Under the pieces are notes generated by a model that saw only the letters and a list, made by a program, of their open reading frames with translations, had not been told where the DNA came from and did not search any database. A stretch of DNA of 64,000 nucleotides from Pandoraea aquatica (GTDB lineage Bacteria > Pseudomonadota > Gammaproteobacteria > Burkholderiales > Burkholderiaceae): contig NZ_CABPSN010000002.1 of assembly GCF_902459565.1 (NCBI RefSeq), positions 124,001 through 188,000 of the forward strand, read 5' to 3'. Position numbers and translations under genes: made by a program. Positions within the stretch are counted from its first letter, which is position 1, and every line of letters begins with the position of its first letter. Below, piece after piece: positions 1 through 9,388 of this stretch.

Positions 1-640
1 GCGGTCCGCGCTCGATCAACGTGAGCTTCAGCCGCTCGCAAATCTGCGGATCGCCGTAACCGGCCGCCATCGCGAACGTGCGGCTGAGTTCCGCCGCCAG
101 CGCAACACCCGTGGTGCCACCACCGGCGATCACAATGCGCAATGCGTCGTCATTTACGGCACTGCGCAGCGCTTCGCAATGCAATGCCGCGTTGAATTCG
201 GCGGCCTGCGGCTGGCTGTCGATGAAGTGACAAACGTCACGCACACCGGGTAGCGAGGCGTCGTCGGCTTGCGAGCCGAGGGCTAGCACCAGCGCGTCGT
301 AAGGCACACGACGCTCGCCGAGCAAGCGCTTGCCGTCGTGCCCTTCCATTTCCTCCAGCACAATCTCCCGGCGCTCGCGGTCCAGGCCGCTCATGCGTCC
401 CGCCTGATACGTGAAGCCGTTGCTGCACGCATGCGAGAGGTACGCCACCTGGCTGTGCGCGACGTCGCACGTGCCTGCCGCAACGGTGTGCAGCATGGGC
501 TTCCAGAGATGGGTGGGATGACTGTCGACGAGTGTCACGCGCGCAGCACCGGCACGGCCGAGCGTTCTGCCCAGACGAGTTGCCAGCATCAAGCCGGCGA
601 TACCGCCACCGACAATCACGATTCGGTTTGCGCGAGACAT
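1..640 (-). CDS. ndh: Type II NADH dehydrogenase / FAD-dependent oxidoreductase (3' part outside window)
   Basis: The frame is open from the ATG at 640 to the window edge, so only about 213 N-terminal residues are seen. The N-terminus carries an FAD-binding dinucleotide fold with GGGIAGL at residues 11-17. A second glycine-rich strand (IVIAGGGTTG, about residue 170) fits the NADH-binding fold. This two-fold layout is typical of single-subunit NDH-2 enzymes, which pass electrons from NADH to quinone at the inner membrane. It is divergent from the TetR gene. An unusual run of eight C residues (643-650 read on the minus strand) lies where a Shine-Dalgarno site would be. A related ferredoxin or sulfide-quinone reductase cannot be excluded without the C-terminus. 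Confidence 0.85.
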   Translation of the reverse strand, partial: MSRANRIVIVGGGIAGLMLATRLGRTLGRAGAARVTLVDSHPTHLWKPMLHTVAAGTCDVAHSQVAYLSHACSNGFTYQAGRMSGLDRERREIVLEEMEGHDGKRLLGERRVPYDALVLALGSQADDASLPGVRDVCHFIDSQPQAAEFNAALHCEALRSAVNDDALRIVIAGGGTTGVALAAELSRTFAMAAGYGDPQICERLKLTLIERGP

Positions 641-799
641 TTGGGGGGGGAAATGTCCAATTCAACAAGTGATGAATAAGCGCATAATAGCGAGCGTGTA
701 CCCGGCATGTCAAATAGGAAGTGTCTGGGGAGGCAGGTACGTTCGGGTCGGGTAGACTTGGCGTATTGCCGTCGCGAAATCCGACCCACCCATCGCTCA

Positions 800-1459
800 A
801 TGACTCCTGATAAAGCTCTCTCGCAAGCCGAACCGCCCCGCAAACGCACGCGTGGGCGTCCTACGTGCGACTGCACGCACGGTGCCGACGCGTTGCTTCT
901 GAACGCCCGTCGCATCTTCGCGCAGCGAGGGTTCTATGCGAGCAGCGTGCGGCAGATCGCTGAAGCGTCCGGGGTCGATGCTGCGTTGATTTCGCACCAT
1001 TTCGGCTCGAAAGAGGCGCTTTGGGTCGCGGTCGTCGATCAGATTGCGGCACTCACGCATGCAATGGTCGAAGAGACGCATGCCCTGCGCGACACACCGG
1101 GCGACGCCTCCGAGCGCATCGAAAAGGCCGTACGCGTGTTTGTGGAAGCCGTCTTCGATAACCCGGACGTCGGCATGTTCTTTTCGACGGCGGCGACCGA
1201 AGAAGGCGAGCGGCTCGATATCATCACGCAGCGGCTCGTGCGCCCGTATCGCGACGCGATGGTGCCGCTCGTTGCCGATTGGCTCAAAGCGCAGAACCGC
1301 CCGGTGTCCGACGCCGACGTGATGTTCTTCATGCTGACGTCCGCCATCAGCAAGACCGTTTCCTACCGTCACATGATGGGCCCGTTCCTGCCGCCTGAAG
1401 GCATGGCCGATCTCAAACGCACAGTGCTCGACTGTGCGATGGCATTGATCCGGCAGTGA
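800..1459 (+). CDS. TetR/AcrR family transcriptional regulator
   Basis: A 219-residue protein with an N-terminal TetR helix-turn-helix at about residues 25-75 (QIAEASGVDAALISHHFGSK) and a helical C-terminal ligand and dimer domain. An upstream in-frame ATG at 707 would add a 31-residue tail unlike the family, so the ATG at 800 is preferred. It is transcribed away from the NADH dehydrogenase, and the shared 159-bp gap probably holds both promoters. The ligand is unknown; regulation of the neighbouring ndh-like gene is an inference from position. A hairpin with a T-run follows at 1527. Confidence 0.88.
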   Translation: MTPDKALSQAEPPRKRTRGRPTCDCTHGADALLLNARRIFAQRGFYASSVRQIAEASGVDAALISHHFGSKEALWVAVVDQIAALTHAMVEETHALRDTPGDASERIEKAVRVFVEAVFDNPDVGMFFSTAATEEGERLDIITQRLVRPYRDAMVPLVADWLKAQNRPVSDADVMFFMLTSAISKTVSYRHMMGPFLPPEGMADLKRTVLDCAMALIRQ

Positions 1460-1526
1460 TGCTTTGCTGAGCAGACGGACGTCCCAATGCGGGAAGTCCG
1501 CAAGCGTCGTATAAGATAGCGGCACC

Positions 1527-1553
1527 CGGGCCGACTCCCGGCCCGCCTTTTTC
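1527..1553 (+). terminator. Rho-independent terminator after tetR
   Basis: A seven-base-pair stem CGGGCCG / CGGCCCG with a five-base loop is followed by CC and five T. It sits between the TetR stop at 1459 and the RidA start at 1570. It could also lie in the ridA leader if that promoter is further upstream. Confidence 0.6.
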
Positions 1554-1569
1554 TTTACGGTGCCCCCCT

Positions 1570-1923
1570 ATGTCGAACGAAATCAAGCGTCTGCACACCA
1601 ACGCTCGCATGAGCCAGATCGTGATCGCCAACGGCGTCGTGTATCTGGCCGGTCAGGTTCCCGACACGGCGAACGTGTCCGTCACGCAGCAAACCACCGA
1701 AATTCTCACGCGCATCGATTCGCTGCTCGCCGAAGCCGGTGTGAACAAGTCGCGTCTGCTGACCGCCAACATCTGGCTGTCGGACGCCAAGCACTTCGCC
1801 GAATTCAACGCCGTGTGGGACGCCTGGGTGCCTGAAGGCCACGCCCCGACGCGTGCCTGCGTACAGTCGCCGCTCATGCGCGCGGGTCTGGAAGTCGAAA
1901 TCGCCGTGACTGCACTGGCGTAA
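1570..1923 (+). CDS. RidA/YjgF family protein
   Basis: The 117-residue length is normal for RidA. The C-terminal block carries the family arginine (APTRACV), which in RidA binds the carboxylate of enamine/imine intermediates, and the typical LEVEIAVTALA end. Known RidA proteins hydrolyse reactive 2-aminoacrylate-type intermediates released by PLP enzymes in the cytoplasm. The next gene encodes a DadA-like amino-acid oxidoreductase, whose imine product would be a sensible substrate; that link is inference. Confidence 0.9.
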   Translation: MSNEIKRLHTNARMSQIVIANGVVYLAGQVPDTANVSVTQQTTEILTRIDSLLAEAGVNKSRLLTANIWLSDAKHFAEFNAVWDAWVPEGHAPTRACVQSPLMRAGLEVEIAVTALA

Positions 1924-2053
1924 TCCCGCCGTTCGTCACCTGTCCGTGCGCGCGCAGCGCACGGGCGTCGGGCTCAATCGCGCGTGGTGTGATGCGCCTG
2001 AGCCCGCTCCCCCTCCTTCTCTGATGGTCTGACGGCTCGTCGGACACCCGCTC

Positions 2054-3286
2054 ATGACGTACGACGCCCTAGTGCTCGGTGCCGGTATCGTTGGCGTTTC
2101 CGTGGCAGTGCATTTGCAGCGACGCGGCATGTCGGTCGCGCTCATCGACCGCAAGTCGCCCGGCAACGAAACCTCGTTCGGCAACGCCGGGCTGATTCAA
2201 CGCGAAGGCGTCTATCCATACGCGTTTCCGCGCGATCTCGGCACGCTGCTGCGCTACGCACGCAATCGCTCCACGGACGTGCGCTATCACGCGTCCGCCA
2301 TGGGGACGGTCGGGCCTTTCCTTGCGCGCTACTGGTATCACTCGGAACCCGCACGTCATGCCGCCATTGCGCGCGACTACAGCACGCTGATTGCGCACTG
2401 CGTGACGGAGCATCGCGACCTGATCGCGGCGTCACGCGCCGGGGCGTTGTTGCGTGAAGGTGGTTGGGTGAAAGTGTTTCGCACGACGTCCGCGATGGAC
2501 GCGGCACAACGTGACGCCGAGCTCTGGCGCAACGAATACGATGTGCCGTTCGAGCGTCTCGATGCCGCGCAATTGCGTGCGGACGAGCCATCGCTCACGC
2601 ATTCGCTGGTGGGTGGGCTGCGCTACACGGCGTCCGATTCGGTGAGCGATCCCGGCGCACTGGTCGCCGCCTACGCGCGCTACTTCGAATCGCTCGGCGG
2701 ACGCATTTTCACCGGCGACGCGACCACATTGCAGCCGCACTGGTCGGCGCAGACCGAAGTCGGTCGCATCGAAGGCCGTCGCGCGGTCGTGGCGCTCGGA
2801 CCATGGGCTGACACCGTGACCCGCGCGCTCGGCTACCGCTTCCCGCTCGCCGTCAAACGCGGCTACCACATGCACTACCGCGCGCAGCCGGACGCGAAGC
2901 TGAATCAACCGGTGCTCGATGCGGAGTACGGCTTTCTCATCACGCCGATGACGGGCGGTATTCGTCTGACGACGGGCGTTGAACTCGGCCTGCGCGACAC
3001 GCCACCCACGCCGGTGCAATTGGCGGCTGTCGAACCGCTGGCGCGCGAGACGTTCCCGCTCGGCGAGCGCGTCGATCCGGTGCCGTGGCTCGGACGCCGT
3101 CCCTGCACACCGGACATGAAGCCGATCATCGGCCCCGCGCCGGGGCATCGCAACCTGTGGTTCGCGTTCGGTCACGCGCATCACGGCCTCACGCTCGGGC
3201 CGGTGACGGGACGCCTCGTCGCCGAGATGATGACGGGCGACACGCCGGTGGTCGATCCCGCGCCGTTCAGGGCCGAACGTTTCTGA
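2054..3286 (+). CDS. FAD-dependent D-amino acid dehydrogenase-like oxidoreductase (DAO family)
   Basis: A 410-residue protein with an N-terminal FAD-binding fold (GAGIVGVSVAVHLQRRG, about residues 8-24) and a C-terminal DAO-type closing block (WFAFGHAHHGLTLGPVTG). The family oxidises amines or D-amino acids, passing electrons to FAD. It resembles DadA, but substrate cannot be read from sequence. It follows ridA on the same strand after 130 bp, and its stop codon abuts the stop of the convergent lipoprotein gene at 3287. Confidence 0.87.
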   Translation: MTYDALVLGAGIVGVSVAVHLQRRGMSVALIDRKSPGNETSFGNAGLIQREGVYPYAFPRDLGTLLRYARNRSTDVRYHASAMGTVGPFLARYWYHSEPARHAAIARDYSTLIAHCVTEHRDLIAASRAGALLREGGWVKVFRTTSAMDAAQRDAELWRNEYDVPFERLDAAQLRADEPSLTHSLVGGLRYTASDSVSDPGALVAAYARYFESLGGRIFTGDATTLQPHWSAQTEVGRIEGRRAVVALGPWADTVTRALGYRFPLAVKRGYHMHYRAQPDAKLNQPVLDAEYGFLITPMTGGIRLTTGVELGLRDTPPTPVQLAAVEPLARETFPLGERVDPVPWLGRRPCTPDMKPIIGPAPGHRNLWFAFGHAHHGLTLGPVTGRLVAEMMTGDTPVVDPAPFRAERF

Positions 3287-4957
3287 TCACTGCGGCATCT
3301 CTTCCGGGGAGTCGACGCCGGGCGATGGTGTCGACTCGTTCGATGCGCTACCGCCGATCACGCTGATCTCGAACAACGGCTTGCCCGCGAGCGAACGCAC
3401 CGCCGGGTCTTCCGGATACGTCTTGAGCAACGGCAGGATCACCGACCCGCCAATCACATTGCGACGACTGTTATCCGCGGGCGATAACCCCCACACGTTC
3501 TGATACGTCATCGGCACGCTCACGCCATCGCGCTCCGCATTGCCCAGATACAACATGATGTGACCGTTGATGTGGATCAGCGTCATGAGCGGTCGACCGC
3601 GCTCGGCGAGCGTGCGCAGCCGTGTGTCGATGTCGGCGTCGCGCAGATCGGTGCGCCGACCGGCACGCAACTGATCGGACGAATGGCGCGGCAACCACAC
3701 GCCGAACGGCGCGAACAGACTGCGCGTCTCGGCCGAGCAATCGTTATAGAAGAGCGTGTTGCCCCAGCCGTACGGACGTCCGATCTGCTGCTTCATCACT
3801 TGTGCCATGTGGCGCGGGGTCAGCGTCCACGGCATCCGCACGAAGCTCGATGCGTCGAGCGCTGCCATGTGGACTTGCGCGTGTCGCTGTGCGTCGGCGA
3901 TGGGGAACATCGCCATCTGACGACCGTCGCGCGACTGCACGAGCGGCAGCACGGTGCCGATGGGGGCGAACGTCCGGTAGATGGGAGTGGTGGTGCCCGG
4001 GGCCGTGTCGCTCAACGTCGCATCGTGACGCACGATGGCCCCGAGACTACGTTGCGCAGCATCGCGCCAGGTGGCGACGAAGCGCGCGTCGACAGACGCG
4101 ACCGTGCGCGCATCGATCCAGCCGATCAGGTCGGGCGAATACACGAGCAACCACGCACCGTCCTGACTGCGCGCGAGCGTGTAGACCGGCGTGCCGGGGC
4201 GCAGCGCGGAGTCCTGCAAGGCGTCGAACGGATAGCCCTCGCCCGCTTCGCGGAAATCGTAAAACGCGGGATCGTTCGTCGGCAGCAGGCGTACGAGCGC
4301 GTTGTCGACGGTGATGCCACGTCGGCGTGGGTCGTATGGCCAACTGGCGTGATCGGCGTCGAGTTGTGCGAGCGCCATGTTGGACTCGATGGCGCGAATC
4401 CACGCCTGTGTGTGCGGCTGGAAGTTCTCGCCGTAGGTCTTGCGAATGCCGGAGCGGCTGTTGTCGAAACGGCTGACGCGCCGTGCCTGCGAATCGGCGA
4501 GCTGCGCTGCGCCGCCTGCATTCAGGAGCGATGTGGCGAGCCACGTGCCGTTCCATGGCGACGGATCGCGCGGTGCCGTGCCGAAGTAGCGTGCGCGGAA
4601 CGCGTCGAAACGTTGCGTTTGTTCCTGCGCGGAAAGCAGCGGTTGGTCGTAACCGGGGGCGTCAGGTCGGATCCAGTGATCGACGTCCTGATCGTAATGC
4701 TCGATAGGGAAGCGACTGATGTTGTCGCGGGTGGCGGGCGGCGCTGATGTCGTGTGCCCTGCGGTGGGCGGCGATTCGGGATTGGGAGCGGTGGCGCATG
4801 CCGCGAGCACGATGAGCGGCAGAACGGCGGCCAGCCGGGTGAAGCGACGTAGCGCATGCGGGGTCGAACCGACACAGCGCTGGCTGTCTGAAGTGGCGGC
4901 AGTGCGGGACGAAAGCGCGCGCTGCAATGCGCCGCGCGCCGCGAGAATTGCGTCCAT
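3287..4957 (-). CDS. SH3-domain NlpC/P60 cell-wall hydrolase, probable lipoprotein
   Basis: About 556 residues. A hydrophobic stretch ending LPLIVLAAC gives a lipobox, followed by a low-complexity linker, SH3-like segments (for example PGTPVYTLARSQDGAWLLVY and GWIDARTV), and a C-terminal NlpC/P60 domain. The presumed catalytic Cys is in YNDCSAETRSLF and the His in HINGHIMLYLG. Such enzymes cut D-Glu-diamino acid bonds in peptidoglycan peptides at the periplasmic face. From the ATG at 4957 the signal has an unusually long 40-residue n-region; no better start is visible, and an ATG at 5065 is still longer. It follows the TonB receptor gene and may share its transcript. Confidence 0.8.
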   Translation of the reverse strand: MDAILAARGALQRALSSRTAATSDSQRCVGSTPHALRRFTRLAAVLPLIVLAACATAPNPESPPTAGHTTSAPPATRDNISRFPIEHYDQDVDHWIRPDAPGYDQPLLSAQEQTQRFDAFRARYFGTAPRDPSPWNGTWLATSLLNAGGAAQLADSQARRVSRFDNSRSGIRKTYGENFQPHTQAWIRAIESNMALAQLDADHASWPYDPRRRGITVDNALVRLLPTNDPAFYDFREAGEGYPFDALQDSALRPGTPVYTLARSQDGAWLLVYSPDLIGWIDARTVASVDARFVATWRDAAQRSLGAIVRHDATLSDTAPGTTTPIYRTFAPIGTVLPLVQSRDGRQMAMFPIADAQRHAQVHMAALDASSFVRMPWTLTPRHMAQVMKQQIGRPYGWGNTLFYNDCSAETRSLFAPFGVWLPRHSSDQLRAGRRTDLRDADIDTRLRTLAERGRPLMTLIHINGHIMLYLGNAERDGVSVPMTYQNVWGLSPADNSRRNVIGGSVILPLLKTYPEDPAVRSLAGKPLFEISVIGGSASNESTPSPGVDSPEEMPQ

Positions 4958-5077
4958 GTCGTGCGAAGGAGAGCCCGGATGTCGCCATGCTACTCCATCG
5001 CCGCATGGCAACTCCCGGGTCGTCTTCGCGTTGGGGAAACGGCTTGTGCGACGCCGCGTCCCCAACGTGCCGGCGGC

Positions 5078-7582
5078 TTACCAGCGCGCCGTCACACTGC
5101 CGATGACCGTGCGGCCGGTGCCGTAGTAGCACTGCACGGTGGTGTTGCAGCCTGCGACGTAGGTGCGGTCGAACAGGTTGGTCGCGTTCAGTTGCAGACG
5201 CCAGCGCCAGCCGATGTCGGCGTGCAGCGAGGCGTCGACGAGCGTCACGCTGGGCACCGAGAACGAGTTCACCGAATCGCCCGCCGTCTGGCCGAGATAA
5301 CGGATGCCAGCCCCTGCACCGATCTTGGCATCGCCCACGTTGCCGAAGTTGTAGTCAGCCCACAGCGACGCCATGTTGCGCGGCACGCCATACGGACGCT
5401 TGCCCAGATCGGTGTTGTTACTGCGCGTGACTTCCACGTCCTGATACGTGTAGCTCGCCACCATATTGAGCTTCGACGTGAGGCTCATGCGGGCTTCGAG
5501 TTCCACGCCGCGCGAGCGCACTTCGCCCGTCTGAATCGTGTTGCGCGTGTTCGTCGGATCGGCGGTGGAGACGTTTTGCTGCGTCAGGTTGAACAGCGAT
5601 GCGGTGAAGATGGCATCGGTGTTCAGCGGCTGGTACTTCACACCGATTTCGTACTGCTGCCCCGTCGTCGGTTGAAGCGGCGCGCCCGCGAGGTTGGTCG
5701 AGAGCGTGGGCAGGAACGACGTCGAATAGCTGAAGTACGGCGACAGGCCGATGGCCGATTCGTACAGCAGGCCCGCGCGCCACGTGAACTTGTTCGGCGT
5801 TTGCTTCACCGACGTGTTGTTGATGTTGTTGTCGGTCGTCGACCACGTGAAGTCTTCGCGACCGCCGAGCGTCAGGTACCAGCGATCCCAGCGCATCTGG
5901 TCTTGCAGGTACAGGCCGAGCTGCGTTTGCGTCTGGTCGGTGCTGGTCGTCGGGTTGGCGGGCAGCACGCCCTTCACGCCATAAACCGGTGCGTAGAGAT
6001 CGAGCGACGGTGCGGAACCCGTCCACACGCGGTTCAGGAAACGCTGCGTCTGAAAGTCCACGCCGCCGACCACTTTATGCCCGACGGGGCCGGTCTTGAT
6101 GTCGTACTGCACGTTGTTGTCGAGCTGCCAGCCGTTCAGGATCGGCTCAGCCTGATAAGCGGTGCGTTGCAGCGTGCGCTGATCGGCCAGCAGCGCGGTG
6201 CCGTAGATCGACTTGTAGTCGAGATCCATGTGCGTGAAGCGCGCCGTCGAGCGGAATTGCAGCGCGTCGTTCACGCGATGCTCGAAGCGGTAACCGGTGG
6301 CGACCTGCGTCTTGCGATAGCGGTCGAACGACGGATCGCCGGTGAGCAGATCGCGGTCGATGCGTCCCCAGCGGGAGTCCTTCACCATGCCCAGCGCCGG
6401 GCCGTAGCTGACCGACGAACCCATGTTGTCCTGCATGTAGTTGAAGAACCACGTGAGGCTCGTCTGTGCGTTCGGACGCCACGTGATCGACGGCTGAATC
6501 ATCAGGCGGTCGTCGCTCACGTTGTCGGTCTGCGCATTCGACATCCGGCCCAGGCCCGTGATGCGATAGAGCAGCGTGCCGTCCTCGTTGGCCGGGCCGG
6601 TCATGTCCACGCGCAGTTGACGACGGTCGAACGTGCCGTAGTCGAGGCCGATCTCGCGATACGGTTCCGCGCTCGGTACCTTGCTCACCAGATTGACGAG
6701 GCCGCCGAGGTTGCCTGCGCCATAGAGGATCGAGCTGGGGCCGCGCAGCACCTCCACGCGTTCCAGCGTGTACGGATCGACGCGAACGGCGGCGTAACTG
6801 CCGGGGCGGTTCGCGATCTGCGGCACGCGCAGGCCGTCCCAGTAGACGTCGGCGTTGAAGCCGCGAATGTAGAACCAGTCGGCGCGGGTGTCGCTGCCGT
6901 AGGGATCGGCGTTCACGCCGGCGGCGTACTTCAGTGCGTCCGTCACCGTCTGCACAGCTTGATCGTTCATCTGATCGCGCGGAATCACGCTGATCGATTG
7001 CGACGTCTGCATGATCGACGTGTCGGACTTGGTCGCCGTATCGCTGCGCGTGGCCACGTAGCCGACCACCGGGCCGCGTGCGACGTCCCGCTCGGCGCGG
7101 GCGGTGACGTCGGTTTGTGGCAGGGCGACTGCCGCGCCCGTGACGGTGCCTGCCGATGCGTTCGGGCCGGGGGCGACGATGTAGCCGCCGTTCGGCTGGC
7201 CCGTCGCTTGCAGACCGGTGCCTTCGATCAGGATCGCGAGGGCGAGCGATGGCGTGTACGTGCCGGAGACACCCGCTGTGCGCTTGTCGGCGATCTGGGC
7301 GGCGTCGTACGAGATCATCAGACCCGTCTGCTGCGCGAAGGCGACCAGCCCCTGTTGCAGCGAACCGGCGGGGATGTGCAGCGACTGCGCGGCGCGTGCG
7401 GCGGTGGTCGCTTGTGCCGGGGTCTGTGCGTGAGCGTCTGACGACGTGAGGGCGGTCAGTGCCGACAGCGCGGTCAGGGTGAAGAGCGCCCCGGCGGCGA
7501 AGGTGACGGCGCGGTGTGCGTGATGAGCGGGCGTGCGGGCACGTGCGGCACGCGAGAGCGTGTGGCTGACGTGAGAAGACAT
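5078..7582 (-). CDS. TonB-dependent siderophore receptor/transducer with STN signalling domain
   Basis: An 834-residue outer-membrane receptor. It has a signal peptide (SDAHAQ cleavage region), an STN domain (SLHIPAGSLQQGLVAFAQQ) as in FecA/FpvA transducers, a plug (PRDQMNDQAVQTVTDALKYA, RGPSSILYGAGNLGG) and a beta-barrel ending in an aromatic residue (VTARW). The ATG at 7582 has AGGAAAGG upstream and is preferred to 7609. It is third in the minus-strand order fecI-fecR-receptor. STN receptors both import a ferric siderophore and signal to the FecR anti-sigma factor. The Fur box at 9389 implies iron repression of the locus. Confidence 0.93.
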   Translation of the reverse strand: MSSHVSHTLSRAARARTPAHHAHRAVTFAAGALFTLTALSALTALTSSDAHAQTPAQATTAARAAQSLHIPAGSLQQGLVAFAQQTGLMISYDAAQIADKRTAGVSGTYTPSLALAILIEGTGLQATGQPNGGYIVAPGPNASAGTVTGAAVALPQTDVTARAERDVARGPVVGYVATRSDTATKSDTSIMQTSQSISVIPRDQMNDQAVQTVTDALKYAAGVNADPYGSDTRADWFYIRGFNADVYWDGLRVPQIANRPGSYAAVRVDPYTLERVEVLRGPSSILYGAGNLGGLVNLVSKVPSAEPYREIGLDYGTFDRRQLRVDMTGPANEDGTLLYRITGLGRMSNAQTDNVSDDRLMIQPSITWRPNAQTSLTWFFNYMQDNMGSSVSYGPALGMVKDSRWGRIDRDLLTGDPSFDRYRKTQVATGYRFEHRVNDALQFRSTARFTHMDLDYKSIYGTALLADQRTLQRTAYQAEPILNGWQLDNNVQYDIKTGPVGHKVVGGVDFQTQRFLNRVWTGSAPSLDLYAPVYGVKGVLPANPTTSTDQTQTQLGLYLQDQMRWDRWYLTLGGREDFTWSTTDNNINNTSVKQTPNKFTWRAGLLYESAIGLSPYFSYSTSFLPTLSTNLAGAPLQPTTGQQYEIGVKYQPLNTDAIFTASLFNLTQQNVSTADPTNTRNTIQTGEVRSRGVELEARMSLTSKLNMVASYTYQDVEVTRSNNTDLGKRPYGVPRNMASLWADYNFGNVGDAKIGAGAGIRYLGQTAGDSVNSFSVPSVTLVDASLHADIGWRWRLQLNATNLFDRTYVAGCNTTVQCYYGTGRTVIGSVTARW

Positions 7583-7720
7583 GACGGCGGTTTCCTTTCC
7601 TGGGAGCATCGAAACATCGAATTGGGCTTTCCTGTCTATGCCCCGCGAGATTCGAAAACCCCTCAGTCCGACGTCAAAAAATTTTTCGGCGCGTTGTTAA
7701 CCGATTGATGACGCGCCGTT

Positions 7721-8803
7721 TCAGGTGTGTGTGCGGTCGCCGCCAATGACGCGGCGAGTGGTGGCGCTTCCGTTGCCGCCCGGTTGAACGCGCACGAACC
7801 AGCGGGTGTAGCGCTGGACGTCGACGGGCAAGGCGCGCGAGAGCATGTCGAGTACGCGATCGGTGTCGTCGACCGGGTAGATGCCCGACATCGGGAGGTT
7901 GGCGATCTCCGGCGCGCAGCCGAGATGTCCGCGTCGATAGCGACCCAGTTCGGCAAGGAACGCACCGAGCGGCATGGCGTGCACGACGAGCATGCCTTGT
8001 GTCCACGCGGCGGCGGCATTGGCGACACCGACATCGTCGAAGCGCGAGCGCAGGGCGGTGGCGTCGAAGGTCGCGCCCTGTCCTGCTGTGAGAATCACGG
8101 CGGCATCGGTCGCATTGGCCGGGACGACGCGCACGGCACCTTCCTGCACGGCGACGGCAGCACTTTCGTCGTGCTGACGCACGGCGAAACGCGTGCCGAG
8201 CGCCTGAAGACTGCCCTGCGCGGTGTCGACGAAGAACGGGCGATGCCCGTGATCGGCGTCCGCACCGGTGGTGATGGCGATTTCCCCGCGCACGAGCCGT
8301 AGACGGCGAACGTCCTGCGAGAAGTGCATGTCGACGGCGGAATCGGTGTTGAGCGCGAGGACGGTGCCGTCGGCAAGTTGCACCGTGCGGCGCTCGCCGA
8401 CGCCGGTGCTCAGATCGGCGCGCCAGGCGCGCACGGTGTTCGAGTCGCTGGCGGACCAGACAGCGCCTGTCACACCCGCGACGGCGATGAGGCCGAGCAC
8501 GCGGCGTCGGCCCTGATTCGCGTTGGCCCGCACTAGTGTGTTGTGCGCGACCAGCGGGGGAATCGTCCGAAGATGTGCGCCGAAATCGACCAGACGTTGC
8601 CATGCGAGCGCGTGTCGCGGGTCGGCGTCGTGCCAGCGTTGCCAGGCGGCGTGCGTGTCGTTCGTGTCGGCATTCGCGTCGTCATGAGGGGCAGCTTGCA
8701 GACGGACGAACCATTCGGTGGCCGCGAGCGTGACCGCTTCCGGCAGCGGCGCGGGGGCTGCGAGGCTGGCGGCGCTTTGGCCGGCGGGCATCGGGCGGCT
8801 CAT
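7721..8803 (-). CDS. fecR: FecR-type anti-sigma / signal-transducing protein
   Basis: A 360-residue protein. The N-terminal cytoplasmic DUF4880-like segment (ATEWFVRLQ, DPRHALAWQRL) is followed by one membrane helix (about residues 95-112, RVLGLIAVAGVTGAVW), a FecR domain (TGVGERRTVQLADGTVLALN) and a C-terminal periplasmic segment that would contact the receptor STN domain. The start overlaps the fecI stop by four bases (ATGA), so the two are translationally coupled. It relays receptor occupancy to the sigma factor. Confidence 0.93.
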   Translation of the reverse strand: MSRPMPAGQSAASLAAPAPLPEAVTLAATEWFVRLQAAPHDDANADTNDTHAAWQRWHDADPRHALAWQRLVDFGAHLRTIPPLVAHNTLVRANANQGRRRVLGLIAVAGVTGAVWSASDSNTVRAWRADLSTGVGERRTVQLADGTVLALNTDSAVDMHFSQDVRRLRLVRGEIAITTGADADHGHRPFFVDTAQGSLQALGTRFAVRQHDESAAVAVQEGAVRVVPANATDAAVILTAGQGATFDATALRSRFDDVGVANAAAAWTQGMLVVHAMPLGAFLAELGRYRRGHLGCAPEIANLPMSGIYPVDDTDRVLDMLSRALPVDVQRYTRWFVRVQPGGNGSATTRRVIGGDRTHT

Positions 8804-9333
8804 GCGGCGTCTCCGAAACAGCAGGCGTGCAGGGCTTTGACGATATGGCGTTGCACGGTGGCGATGGAGATGCCGACCGTCTCCGCGATATCGCGCTGCG
8901 CGAGGCCGTCGAGTTGCGACATGAGGAAGACGCGGCGCACGACAGGCGGCAGGCCGTCGAGGCGACGGTCGATGTCGATGAGTGTCTGGAGCAGGATGGC
9001 GCGGGTCTCGGGATCGGGGGCGACGGCTTCGGGCTGTGCGGCGAGCGTGTCGAGATAAGCGGCTTCGATCTTGCGATGGCGATGCAGATTGGCGACCAGC
9101 CCTTGCGCGACGACGGTGAGAAAGGCGCGGGGTTCGCGCGGGCAGACGGGCGTGTCCTTGCTGAGCAGACGCACGAAGGTGTCGTGCGCGAGGTCGGCGG
9201 CGTCGCCGTGATTGCCGAGTTTGCGATGCAGCCAGTTGCGCAGCCAGCCGTGATGATCGTGATAGAGCGCGGCCACGCCGGACGCATCCGCGCGTGCGTG
9301 ATCTTTGCGTCCCCCGTTGTCGTCACGCATCAT
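8800..9333 (-). CDS. fecI: ECF RNA polymerase sigma factor, FecI family
   Basis: A 177-residue protein with region 2 (DAADLAHDTFVRLLSK) and region 4 (QLDGLAQRDIAETVGISIATVQRHIVKAL), the two domains of group IV sigma factors. It is the first gene of the minus-strand locus with fecR and the transducer. It should direct RNA polymerase to the receptor promoter when the ferric ligand is bound outside. A Fur box lies about 56 bases upstream of the start. Confidence 0.94.
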   Translation of the reverse strand: MMRDDNGGRKDHARADASGVAALYHDHHGWLRNWLHRKLGNHGDAADLAHDTFVRLLSKDTPVCPREPRAFLTVVAQGLVANLHRHRKIEAAYLDTLAAQPEAVAPDPETRAILLQTLIDIDRRLDGLPPVVRRVFLMSQLDGLAQRDIAETVGISIATVQRHIVKALHACCFGDAA

Positions 9334-9388
9334 GATGTTGGCTTGGTCGCCCGAGCTGGCAACCGTCGCTGATCTAGCAGCTTTTGAG

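Noticed and set aside
4961-7441. 826-residue plus-strand frame opposite the TonB receptor
   Set aside because: Antisense shadow; Arg/Val/His-rich translation with no motifs and no ribosome-binding site.
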